NCBI GenBank assembly: GCA_050742975.1
Contig: JBOGDQ010000006.1
Span: 1-32,938, forward strand
Source: JBDTGE01 sp050742975
GTDB taxonomy: Bacteria > Actinomycetota > Actinomycetes > Mycobacteriales > Jatrophihabitantaceae
Direction of reading: 5' to 3'
DNA: 32,938 nt
Shown: piece after piece, positions 15,457-22,336 of the stretch
Position numbering within the stretch: position 1 is the stretch's first letter
Layout of the letters: each line of letters starts with the position of its first letter
Notes under the pieces: generated by a model
Told to the model about the DNA's origin: nothing
Seen by the model: only the letters and a program-made list of their open reading frames with translations
The model's database searches: none
Program-made: the position numbers and the translations under genes

Positions 15457-17061
15457 ATGCTGCCGAGCCGTGCCGTTCCGGCGTTCCGCGCCAGGTGGGC
15501 GGCGCTGCTGTCGGTGGTGGCAGGGATCCTCGGCGCGCTGGCCTTTCCGTCGGCCGGTCTCTGGCCGCTGGCGATCGTCTCGGTTGCCGGCCTGTCGATC
15601 GCGGTGGACCGGCGCCGCCTTCGCACCGGCGCGTGGCTCGGCTTCCTGTACGGGCTGGCCTTCTTCGGGCCGTTGCTGCACTGGACCGGCGTCTACGTCG
15701 GTGCCGTTCCGTGGCTGGTTCTCGCCATCGCCGAGGCGGTGTTCCTCGCGGCACTCGGCGCGGCCCTGGCGCTGGTGCAGCGACTGCCCGGCTCGCCGGT
15801 CTGGATCGCGTCGGCCTGGGTGCTACAGGAGTTCCTGCGCGACCGTCTGCCGTTCGGCGGCTTCCCGTGGGGGCGGCTGGCGTTCAGCCAGGCCTTGTCC
15901 CCGCTGCGCTGGTTCGCGGCCCTCGGCGGCGCGCCGCTGGTGAGCTTCGCGGTCGCACTCGGCGGGGCGGCACTCGCGGTGGCGCTGCGCCACGTCCGGC
16001 CGCTCGGCCCGCGTCCGCTCGCAGCCGCGGTGGCGACGGTCATCGCGATCCCGCTGCTGGGTGGCTTGCTGTCCTGGCCGCTCGGGCCGGCTCCGGACGG
16101 GCACGGCAGGACGGCCACCGTCGCGCTGATCCAGGGCAGCGTGCCGGACCGCGGGCTGGCCTTCGAGGATCGCGCCGGCCAGGTGCTGGACAACCACGTC
16201 GCGCAGACGGTGCGGCTCGCGAACGAGATCAAGGCGGGCACGGTGCCGCGGCCCGACCTGGTCGTCTGGCCGGAGGACGCGTCCGACGTCGACCCGTTCC
16301 ACGACGCGACCGCATACGCAGAGATCGACAAGGTCGTGAAGCTGATCGGCGTGCCGGTCCTCGTCGGCGCGATCCTGGACGGGCCCGGGGCTAACCATCG
16401 CCGCAACGCCGGGATCCTCTGGTCGCCGACGACCGGACCCGGTGCGCAGTACATCAAGCGTCACCCGGTCCCGTTCGGCGAGTACATGCCGCTGCGCAGC
16501 CTGGCCGAGTGGGTCAGCTCGGACGCCAAGCTCGTCGATCGCGACATGGTGGGCGGGACGGGCAACGGGCTGCTCCGCGGCGGGCCGTTCCCGATCGGTG
16601 ACGTGATCTGCTTCGAAGTCGCCTACGACTCCCTGGTGCGCTCGTCCGTGGCCGCCGGCGCGCAGCTGCTCGTCGTCCAGACCAACAACGCGACGTTCGG
16701 CCACACCGACGAGACGTACCAGCAGCTGGCCATGAGCCGGCTGCGTGCCGTGGAGACCGGGCGGACCGTGCTGCAGGTCGCGACGACCGGGGTAACGGCG
16801 GTGATCGGTCCGGACGGCGGGATCCGGCAACGCTCCGGGGCCTTGTTCACCCCGGACGTGCTCGTCGCGAGCGTCCCGCTACGAACGGGAACCACGCCCG
16901 CGGTCTGGCTGGGCGCCGTCCCGGAATACCTGCTCGCTGCCCTCGCGGTGGCAGCGATGGGCTGGGCGGTCCTGCCGTCGCGCCGCAAGGCAGCGAGCAC
17001 GACATCCGATGCCGACAGTGTCGATGAGTCAGATGACAACGAGGAAGTGGTGACGACATGA
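15457..17061 (+). CDS. lnt: Apolipoprotein N-acyltransferase
   Basis: Lnt adds the third acyl chain to the N-terminal cysteine of lipoproteins on the outer face of the cytoplasmic membrane. The 534 residues have several N-terminal membrane helices (about 10-215), a nitrilase-like catalytic domain and a last helix near 483-505. The catalytic triad is visible as E273 (VVWPEDAS), K334 (YIKRHPVPFGEYMPLR) and C385 (GDVICFEVAYD). The C-terminal 30 residues are acidic and probably cytoplasmic. The stop overlaps the ppm1 start (ATGA). In M. tuberculosis the two functions are fused in one protein; here they are separate but translationally coupled. Confidence 0.95.
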   Translation: MLPSRAVPAFRARWAALLSVVAGILGALAFPSAGLWPLAIVSVAGLSIAVDRRRLRTGAWLGFLYGLAFFGPLLHWTGVYVGAVPWLVLAIAEAVFLAALGAALALVQRLPGSPVWIASAWVLQEFLRDRLPFGGFPWGRLAFSQALSPLRWFAALGGAPLVSFAVALGGAALAVALRHVRPLGPRPLAAAVATVIAIPLLGGLLSWPLGPAPDGHGRTATVALIQGSVPDRGLAFEDRAGQVLDNHVAQTVRLANEIKAGTVPRPDLVVWPEDASDVDPFHDATAYAEIDKVVKLIGVPVLVGAILDGPGANHRRNAGILWSPTTGPGAQYIKRHPVPFGEYMPLRSLAEWVSSDAKLVDRDMVGGTGNGLLRGGPFPIGDVICFEVAYDSLVRSSVAAGAQLLVVQTNNATFGHTDETYQQLAMSRLRAVETGRTVLQVATTGVTAVIGPDGGIRQRSGALFTPDVLVASVPLRTGTTPAVWLGAVPEYLLAALAVAAMGWAVLPSRRKAASTTSDADSVDESDDNEEVVTT

Positions 17062-17828
17062 GCCCCGACCCGCCCCCCGCGGATAAGCGGCGCGTGCTGG
17101 TGATCATCCCGACGTACAACGAGCTGGAGAACCTCGAACGGATCGTCGAGCGCGTGCATCAGAGCGTTGCCCACGCGCACGTGCTCGTCGTCGACGACGG
17201 CAGCCCCGACGGCACCGGCAAGGTCGCTGACGCGATGGCCGACTCCGACCCTCGGGTCCACGTTATGCACCGGAGCTCGAAGCAGGGCCTGGGCGCCGCG
17301 TACATAGCCGGTTTCGACTGGGGTCTGGACGCCGGCTACCACGTGCTGGTGGAGATGGACGCCGACGGCTCGCACGCACCCGAGCAGCTGCCACGGCTGC
17401 TCGCAGCCCTGGATCACGCCGATCTGGTCATCGGGTCACGGTGGATCCCCGGCGGCGCGGTGATCAACTGGCCGCTGCGCCGAGAGGTGCTCTCGCGCGG
17501 GGCGAACCTGTACGCGCGGATGGCGCTCAACGTGCCGGTTCGCGACGCGACCGGCGGGTACCGCGCGTACCGGCGAGAGGTGCTGGAGGCGATCGACTAC
17601 GGCGCGGTGGCGTCGGAGGGGTACTGCTTCCAGATCGACCTGGTCTGGCGGGCGTTGCGCGGCAGCTTCCGCGTGCTCGAGGTGCCGATCACGTTCGCCG
17701 AGCGGGAGCGCGGGGAGTCCAAGATGAGCGGCTCGATCGTGCGGGAGGCGTTCTGGCGCGTCACCGGATGGGGCGCGGCGCATCGGTCGGCGCAGCTGCG
17801 ATCAGCCCTTCATCGCCGCCGGCGATGA
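17058..17828 (+). CDS. ppm1: Polyprenol monophosphomannose synthase
   Basis: A family 2 glycosyltransferase that transfers mannose from GDP-mannose to polyprenyl phosphate. The product feeds lipomannan and lipoarabinomannan assembly and protein O-mannosylation. The 256 residues contain VLVIIPTYNELENLERIVERV, VVDDGSPDGTG, HRSSKQGLGAAYIAGFDWGL, the metal-binding EMDADGSH, IGSRWIPGGAV and FAERERGESKMS. There are no C-terminal membrane helices, so it probably relies on Lnt or charge for membrane contact, as proposed for other actinomycetes with split genes. The last nine codons and stop (RSALHRRRR) lie in the left arm and loop of a 17-bp hairpin that probably terminates transcription. Confidence 0.94.
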   Translation: MSPDPPPADKRRVLVIIPTYNELENLERIVERVHQSVAHAHVLVVDDGSPDGTGKVADAMADSDPRVHVMHRSSKQGLGAAYIAGFDWGLDAGYHVLVEMDADGSHAPEQLPRLLAALDHADLVIGSRWIPGGAVINWPLRREVLSRGANLYARMALNVPVRDATGGYRAYRREVLEAIDYGAVASEGYCFQIDLVWRALRGSFRVLEVPITFAERERGESKMSGSIVREAFWRVTGWGAAHRSAQLRSALHRRRR

Positions 17829-17837
17829 AGGGCTGAT
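17801..17837. terminator. Strong bidirectional hairpin between ppm1 and rbpA
   Basis: A perfect 17-bp stem (17801-17817 with 17821-17837) and a 3-base loop. The left arm and loop are inside the ppm1 coding end. No T-tract follows on either side. The placement between two convergent genes fits a shared terminator of the actinobacterial, U-poor type. Confidence 0.8.
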
Positions 17838-17854
17838 TCGGTAGAGCTGGTGGC

Positions 17855-18202
17855 TCAGGCGCTCTTGGCTCCGCGACGGGCGCGAAGCACGTCGAGTCGC
17901 TCGGCCAGGACTTCCTCCAGATCGGCGATCGTCCGCCGCTCCATTAGCATGTCCCAGTGCGTGCGCGGGGGCTTGCTCTTCTTCGCCTCCGGCGCGGGCC
18001 CGTCTATGAGAACGGCACTGGTGCCGTCGAGCCGGCACTCCCAAGTAGTGGGAACCTCGGCCTCTTCCGAGAACGGAACGCGGAACTCGTGACCGCGCGG
18101 GCAGCGATACGCCGCGATGTTGCGCGGGGCCGGCTCAGCGCCGTACTCGGTCTCGTAGCTGACTGCGCCCAGCCGACTGCCCCGCAGTGTCCTGTCTGCC
18201 AT
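17855..18202 (-). CDS. rbpA: RNA polymerase-binding protein RbpA
   Basis: RbpA binds RNA polymerase with the primary sigma factor and stabilises the open complex; it also affects rifampicin tolerance. The 115 residues match the family: MADRTLRGSRLGAVSYETEYGAEPAPR (N-terminal tail), the zinc-ribbon-like core YRCPRGHEFRVPFSEEAEVPTTWECRLDG, a basic linker (EAKKSKPPRTHWDMLMERR) and the sigma-interaction domain (TIADLEEVLAERLDVLRARRG). The ATG at 18202 is preferred over an in-frame GTG nine bases earlier because AGGAGG is then well spaced. A SigR/SigH-type promoter lies upstream. It is convergent with ppm1, as in M. tuberculosis Rv2050/Rv2051c. Confidence 0.96.
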   Translation of the reverse strand: MADRTLRGSRLGAVSYETEYGAEPAPRNIAAYRCPRGHEFRVPFSEEAEVPTTWECRLDGTSAVLIDGPAPEAKKSKPPRTHWDMLMERRTIADLEEVLAERLDVLRARRGAKSA

Positions 18203-18237
18203 GGTGGGCACCTCCTGGACTAGCTTGCACTCGTATG

Positions 18238-18264
18238 AACGATCGGGGTTGAGTGATGATTCCC
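18238..18264 (-). promoter_or_regulatory. SigR/SigH-type promoter of rbpA
   Basis: On the minus strand GGGAAT (18264-18259), an 18-base spacer and GTT (18240-18238). This fits the GGAAT-N18-GTT pattern of thiol-oxidative-stress sigma factors (Streptomyces SigR, mycobacterial SigH). rbpA is a known SigR target in Streptomyces. The start site would leave a short leader with the AGGAGG seen before rbpA. Confidence 0.8.
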
Positions 18265-18296
18265 TGATGGTCCTCTGTAATAACCGTGTTGCCTGC

Positions 18297-18806
18297 GTGC
18301 GGCTCAGGACCGTGCCAGCCCGCCCGAGAGGCAGATCGCCTGTGCCGCACCGACCCGGTCGATCTCCGGCCGTTACCCCTATTCACGTTGCGGAGCGTGA
18401 TTCGGTTCCATCGTTGCGGAGATTGCTCGCCCGGCACGCACTCGCGCGATCGATCGGCCTGGGCCGGCTCGTGTTCGGCACCGCACTTCTGCTCGCGCCG
18501 GTGGCCTCCACCCGCGTGCTGGGCCTGGACACGGCGACGGCCAAGCGGGTCAGCTTCCTGGCCCGGATGACGGCGGCCCGGGACATCGCGATCGGTGCCG
18601 GTACCGCGGCCGCAGCGGGACGCCGTCCGGTCGGCTGGCTGCTGGCCGGCGCGGCAGCCGACGCCTGCGATGCGGTCGTCATCGCCCAGGCGCTGAGGTC
18701 GGGCCGGCTCCGTGGGCCGATCGCGACGGGTGTCGTCGGTGGCGCGGCGGCCGTGTCCGCGCTTGCGGTGGTCGGGGCTGCCAGCTCGTGCCGACGGCCG
18801 GGCTGA
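18297..18806 (+). CDS. Small integral membrane protein, unknown function
   Basis: The frame is convincing from about 18400 onward. It encodes three or four hydrophobic stretches (LGRLVFGTALLLAPVAST, ARDIAIGAGTAAAAG, VGWLLAGAAADACDAVVIAQAL, GVVGGAAAVSALAVVGAAS) with an ARD motif and two Asp in AADACD. Such short four-helix proteins are common in actinomycetes. I cannot assign a function. The start is unclear: GTG 18297, GTG 18312 and TTG 18411 are all possible and none has a good Shine-Dalgarno or -10 box. The upstream part (VRLRTVPARPRGRSPVPHRPGRSP) looks non-coding in composition. It is divergent from rbpA and convergent with the phosphodiesterase, 13 bases apart. Confidence 0.55.
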   Translation: MRLRTVPARPRGRSPVPHRPGRSPAVTPIHVAERDSVPSLRRLLARHALARSIGLGRLVFGTALLLAPVASTRVLGLDTATAKRVSFLARMTAARDIAIGAGTAAAAGRRPVGWLLAGAAADACDAVVIAQALRSGRLRGPIATGVVGGAAAVSALAVVGAASSCRRPG

Positions 18807-18819
18807 CTCTGGCATCGCG

Positions 18820-19566
18820 CTACCGGCCGTGCCACTGCCCGCGGGAGACGAGCACGTCCCGCAACACGTCCGCCTGGTCGGTCATGATGCCGTCGACGCC
18901 CAGATCCAGCAGCCGCTGCATCTCGGCCCGCTCGTTCACTGTCCAGGCGTGGACCTGCAGGCCCTGCCGGTGCGCGGCCTCGACGAACCGCGCGTCCACG
19001 AACACGAACCGGCCGATCCGCGCCGGCACCTGCGCGCAGAGCGCCGCCGTGGTGTGCCAACGGCGAGGCGTGACGCGCAGGGTCAGCGCCTGCTTCGGCC
19101 CGAGCGAGGTACACAGCCGCGGGCCGATCATCTGGCGCATCGTCTCGATGCGAGCACCGGCGAACGAGCCCAGGCACACCCGGTCGGCGGCGCCCGTCCG
19201 CCTGATCGCATCGGCGGTCGGTCCGACGGCGGCGTCGGCCTTGACGTCGAGGTTCACTCGCGCGTCCGGCCAGGCGCCGAGCACATCGGTCAGCAGCGGG
19301 ATCGGGTGCCGCCCGGCAATGCGCGCATGCCGCACCTGGCTCCACGGCAGGTCGACGACCCGGCCGCGCAGGTCGGTGACCCGATCCAGGCCGGCGTCGT
19401 GGAACGCGAGCGCGACCCCGTCCGCCGTCACCCGGACGTCGGTCTCCAGGTATCGGTAGCCAAGGTCGACGGCTCGCTGGAACGCGGCCATCGAGTTCTC
19501 CGCGCCGTCGGGGGCGAAGCCGCGGTGCGTGAACGCCAGCGGTGTCGGAGCGTCGAGAAAGGCCAC
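18820..19566 (-). CDS. Glycerophosphodiester phosphodiesterase
   Basis: A 248-residue GDPD-family TIM barrel that hydrolyses glycerophosphodiesters to glycerol 3-phosphate and an alcohol. Key motifs are FTHRGFAPDGAENSMAAF (catalytic His and metal Glu), YRYLETDVRVTADGVALAFHDAGLDRVTD (metal Glu/Asp and second His), LNLDVK-like VNLDVKAD, and the end VHAWTVNERAEMQRLLDLGVDGIMTDQADVL. No signal peptide is seen, so it is cytoplasmic. The start is GTG 19566, with GGGAG almost touching it. It begins 33 bases after the P450 stop and is probably co-transcribed with it. Confidence 0.92.
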   Translation of the reverse strand: MAFLDAPTPLAFTHRGFAPDGAENSMAAFQRAVDLGYRYLETDVRVTADGVALAFHDAGLDRVTDLRGRVVDLPWSQVRHARIAGRHPIPLLTDVLGAWPDARVNLDVKADAAVGPTADAIRRTGAADRVCLGSFAGARIETMRQMIGPRLCTSLGPKQALTLRVTPRRWHTTAALCAQVPARIGRFVFVDARFVEAAHRQGLQVHAWTVNERAEMQRLLDLGVDGIMTDQADVLRDVLVSRGQWHGR

Positions 19567-19599
19567 GCTCCCGTGGGTAGCAGCTGCGGCCGATCTTCG

Positions 19600-20949
19600 C
19601 TACCGGCGGACGAGGTGTACGGGCAGGCCGTCCTTGGGCCGCGGCAGCGATGTCCAGTCGATCGGCAGCTCGTAGCCGCGCGGGACGGACCATTCGAAGT
19701 TCTGCAGGACCTGGTGCATGGCGGCCTTCACCTGCATCGTCCCGAAGTGCATGCCGATGCACTTGTGCACGCCGCCACCGAACGGGATCCACGCGCTGCG
19801 GTGGATCTTGTCCTCGCGTCGTTCGTCGGAGAACCGTTCCGGGTCGAAACGGCCGGGGTCCGGCCAGTACTCGGCGAGCTGGTGGCCGAAGTGGACGTTG
19901 ACCGTCACCTGCGTGTCTCGAGGGACGAAGTAGCCGGCGACCGAGGTGTCCTTCACGCTCCTTCGCACGACCCCCGGCACCGCCGTGACCATCCGCATCG
20001 ACTCGCGCATCACCAGATCCAGCGACACGAGCCGATCCAGATCCCGGTAGTCGACCGTCGGCGAGCCGAGCGCCTCGGACTCGGCGCGGCAGCGCTCCTG
20101 CCACTGCGGGTACTTCGCGAGGTAGTACGCCATCGTCGACATGGTGATCGTTGTCGTGTCGTGCGCCGCCATGAGCAGGAAGATCATGTGGTTGACGACG
20201 TCCGCGTCGCTGAACTGCTCACCGTCCTCGCTGCGCGCGTGGCACAGCGCGCTGAACAGGTCGTTCTGCTCGCTCGCGCGCTTGGCCGGAAGCTGCGGGT
20301 AGAGGAACGCCTCCAGTCTCCTGCGCCCGGTCAGGCCACGCGACCAGCGCAGGCCCGGCACGTTGACCCGGACGATCGCGGTGCCGGCGCGCACGCAGTC
20401 GACGAACGAGCGGTTCAGCCGGTCGGCCTCGGCACCGAGTTGCGCGCCCATGAACGTCCGGGTTGCGATGTCCAGTGTCAGCTGCTTGACGGCGGGGTAG
20501 AAGCGGAACCGGTCGCCGTCGCGCCACGAGGCAAGACCGCTCTGCAGCGTGTCGTTCATCGGCTCCAGATAGGCCGCGAGCCGGTCAGCGGTGAACGCCT
20601 GCTGCATGATCCGGCGATGTACGTGGTGCTCCTCGAAGTCCAGCAGCATCAGGCCGCGCTTGAAGAACGGTCCGATGAGGGAGGACCATCCGGGCCCGCT
20701 CGCGAAGGCGTGGTCGCGGTTCTGCAGCACCTCGCCCGCGGCATCGGGGCCCTGGACCATGATCCCTTTGATGCCGAAGGCCCGGTTCCACGTCACAGGC
20801 CCGAGCTGGTCGTAGCGATCACGGTTGGTGTAGATCTCGCCGGACAGGACCTGAAGCGTCGTCCCGATCAGCGGCAGGCCGGTTCTCGACGGGGCGGCGC
20901 GCAGTTCGTCCCGGCCGACGGGCGCGCCGGCCTGGGCCTCGATCGACAT
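19600..20949 (-). CDS. Cytochrome P450, CYP136-like
   Basis: A 449-residue P450. Landmarks are the I-helix AAHDTTT, the K-helix ESMR (ExxR), the PERF segment (FDPERFSD) and the haem loop FGGGVHKCIG, with the iron-ligating cysteine at about residue 397. The stretch IGPFFKRGLMLLDFEEHHVHRRIMQQAFTADRLAAYLE closely resembles M. tuberculosis CYP136, which also has a divergent TetR gene beside it (Rv3058c). The substrate is unknown; the family is related to sterol-type P450s. The start is ATG 20949, with GAGG upstream. An in-frame GTG at 20982 is a longer alternative lying 5 bases from the -10. It is likely repressed by the divergent TetR protein. Confidence 0.92.
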   Translation of the reverse strand: MSIEAQAGAPVGRDELRAAPSRTGLPLIGTTLQVLSGEIYTNRDRYDQLGPVTWNRAFGIKGIMVQGPDAAGEVLQNRDHAFASGPGWSSLIGPFFKRGLMLLDFEEHHVHRRIMQQAFTADRLAAYLEPMNDTLQSGLASWRDGDRFRFYPAVKQLTLDIATRTFMGAQLGAEADRLNRSFVDCVRAGTAIVRVNVPGLRWSRGLTGRRRLEAFLYPQLPAKRASEQNDLFSALCHARSEDGEQFSDADVVNHMIFLLMAAHDTTTITMSTMAYYLAKYPQWQERCRAESEALGSPTVDYRDLDRLVSLDLVMRESMRMVTAVPGVVRRSVKDTSVAGYFVPRDTQVTVNVHFGHQLAEYWPDPGRFDPERFSDERREDKIHRSAWIPFGGGVHKCIGMHFGTMQVKAAMHQVLQNFEWSVPRGYELPIDWTSLPRPKDGLPVHLVRR

Positions 20950-20987
20950 CGGTTGCCTCGCAAACTGGTTGTCCGGTACCACGCCCG

Positions 20988-21015
20988 ACCCTAGACTGAC
21001 AACGACCGTTGTCAA
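20988..21015 (-). promoter_or_regulatory. Housekeeping-type promoter of the P450 gene
   Basis: On the minus strand TTGACA (21015-21010), a 16-base spacer and TAGGGT (20993-20988). It is the best -35 in the window, and it is overlapped by the TetR operator. Confidence 0.72.
20997..21014. promoter_or_regulatory. Operator between the P450 and TetR genes
   Basis: A perfect inverted repeat, TGACAACG-AC-CGTTGTCA. It covers most of the -35 and much of the spacer of the P450 promoter and lies 41 bases before the TetR start, which fits repression of both genes. Confidence 0.75.
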
Positions 21016-21055
21016 CATTGTGAAGCGGACGTGACAGGCCGACGAGGGAGGCCGA

Positions 21056-21688
21056 GTGGCTGAGCCGCGTTCGTACCGCGGGGTTGCGCACGGCCAGCGC
21101 GTGCAGGCGCGCAGGACCGCGCTGCTGGAGAGCGGGCTGGACTGCCTGTACGAGGACGGACTGTCCGGCATCAGCGTGCGCTCGATCTGTGCCCGGTCCG
21201 GGCTGACCACGCGCTACTTCTACGAGAGCTTCGCCGATCTGGACGAGTTGCTCGTGGCTGTCGTGGACGCGGTCACCGCCGAGATCGCCGAGCGGTCGAT
21301 CGCAGCGCTCGCCGGCGCTCCGGACGAGCTCGGCGCGCAGGTACGCGCTGCCATCGGCGCCGGCTACCGGGTGGTCGCCGACGACCGCCGCAAGGCCAAC
21401 GCGCTGCTTGTTGCCGCAGCCGGACACGGGCCGTTGCGCGATCGCCGGCACGTGGACATCATGCGGTTCGCGGACGTGGTGTTGGCCAGCCTGCCGCGGC
21501 TGAGGCTCGCGCCGATCCCGGACCGGCGCACCGCCCGGGCGACCGCGCTGTTCCTTATGGGCGGGTCGGCCGAAGTGATCGAAGCGGCGCTGTCGGGGAG
21601 CCTGCGACTGTCCCGCGCGCGCGTGGTCGACCAACTGACGGCGCTGTGGATGTCCGTTCTCGTCCCCACCGGGTCGGCCGCCATGTAG
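21056..21688 (+). CDS. TetR-family regulator divergent from the P450
   Basis: A 210-residue TetR regulator. The helix-turn-helix is at about residues 18-65 (RRTALLESGLDCLYEDGLSGISVRSICARSGLTTRYFYESFADLDELLVAVVDAV), followed by an all-helical ligand domain. The start is GTG 21056, with GAGGGAGG upstream. Its position opposite a CYP136-like gene mirrors Rv3058c/Rv3059, so the likely target is the P450 through the perfect palindrome at 20997-21014. The inducer is unknown, perhaps a lipid or sterol-like compound. Confidence 0.9.
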   Translation: MAEPRSYRGVAHGQRVQARRTALLESGLDCLYEDGLSGISVRSICARSGLTTRYFYESFADLDELLVAVVDAVTAEIAERSIAALAGAPDELGAQVRAAIGAGYRVVADDRRKANALLVAAAGHGPLRDRRHVDIMRFADVVLASLPRLRLAPIPDRRTARATALFLMGGSAEVIEAALSGSLRLSRARVVDQLTALWMSVLVPTGSAAM

Positions 21689-21690
21689 AC

Positions 21691-21719
21691 CAAGCAATGA
21701 ATCGGTGATTCACTGCTTG
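21691..21719. promoter_or_regulatory. Operator of the second TetR regulator
   Basis: A 29-bp inverted repeat with arms CAAGCAATGAATC and GATTCACTGCTTG (12 of 13 pairs match) around GGT. It fills the gap between the two TetR genes and ends 2 bases before the ATG of the second, so it can autoregulate that operon. Confidence 0.75.
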
Positions 21720-21721
21720 AT

Positions 21722-22336
21722 ATGGCGTACCGGCGTACTCCGCAGATCCAGGCCCGGCTGGACGGCCAGCGCGCCGCCATCACCCAGGCAGCGACCGAGC
21801 TGGTCGGCGAGTCGGGGTACAGCGGATGTTCGATCGTCCGCGTCGCGGCGCGTGCGGGCGTCGCCTCGGGGACGGTCTACAACCACTTCGCCGGTAAGGA
21901 CGACCTGCTCGCGGAGGTGTTCCGCGCGGTCGTCAGTCGTGAGGTCGAGGCGGTGCGAGCCGCTGCGGCACCGCCGGGTAGCGCGGCCGACCGGCTGACC
22001 GCGGTGATCGAGACGTTCGCCGGGCGCGCGATGAAGTCCCCGCGGCTGGCCTACGCGCTGCTCGCCGAACCGGTCGCGCCGCAGGTCGACGTGCTGCGCC
22101 TGACATTCCGGCAGGCGTTCACGGATGTCGTCGCCGCCGCAGTCGCCGACGGCATCGCGAGCGCCGAGCTGCCGCCGCAGAACCCAGGAGTCGCCGCGTC
22201 GGCACTGATCGGCGCGATCGGCGAGGTGCTCGTCGATCCGCTGGACAGGGGAGTGGCCGAGCCGGACACGGTCCCCACGCTGATCACCTTCGCACTATGC
22301 GGAATCGGAGTTGCGACGCGGAATGGGAGTTCCTGA
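21722..22336 (+). CDS. TetR-family regulator of the AidB-like gene
   Basis: A 204-residue TetR/AcrR regulator. The helix-turn-helix is at about residues 18-62 (AAITQAATELVGESGYSGCSIVRVAARAGVASGTVYNHFAGKDDLLAEVF). The ligand domain has a central KSPRLAYALLAEPVAPQVDVLRL helix. It overlaps the acyl-CoA dehydrogenase start by one base (TGATG), so it controls its own operon, probably through the 29-bp repeat just before it. Such regulators usually respond to acyl-CoA or fatty acids. That ligand is inferred from the neighbour. Confidence 0.92.
   Translation: MAYRRTPQIQARLDGQRAAITQAATELVGESGYSGCSIVRVAARAGVASGTVYNHFAGKDDLLAEVFRAVVSREVEAVRAAAAPPGSAADRLTAVIETFAGRAMKSPRLAYALLAEPVAPQVDVLRLTFRQAFTDVVAAAVADGIASAELPPQNPGVAASALIGAIGEVLVDPLDRGVAEPDTVPTLITFALCGIGVATRNGSS

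Noticed and set aside
18712..20994. 760-codon open frame on the plus strand
   Set aside because: Antisense to the phosphodiesterase and P450 genes, both of which have full sets of family motifs.
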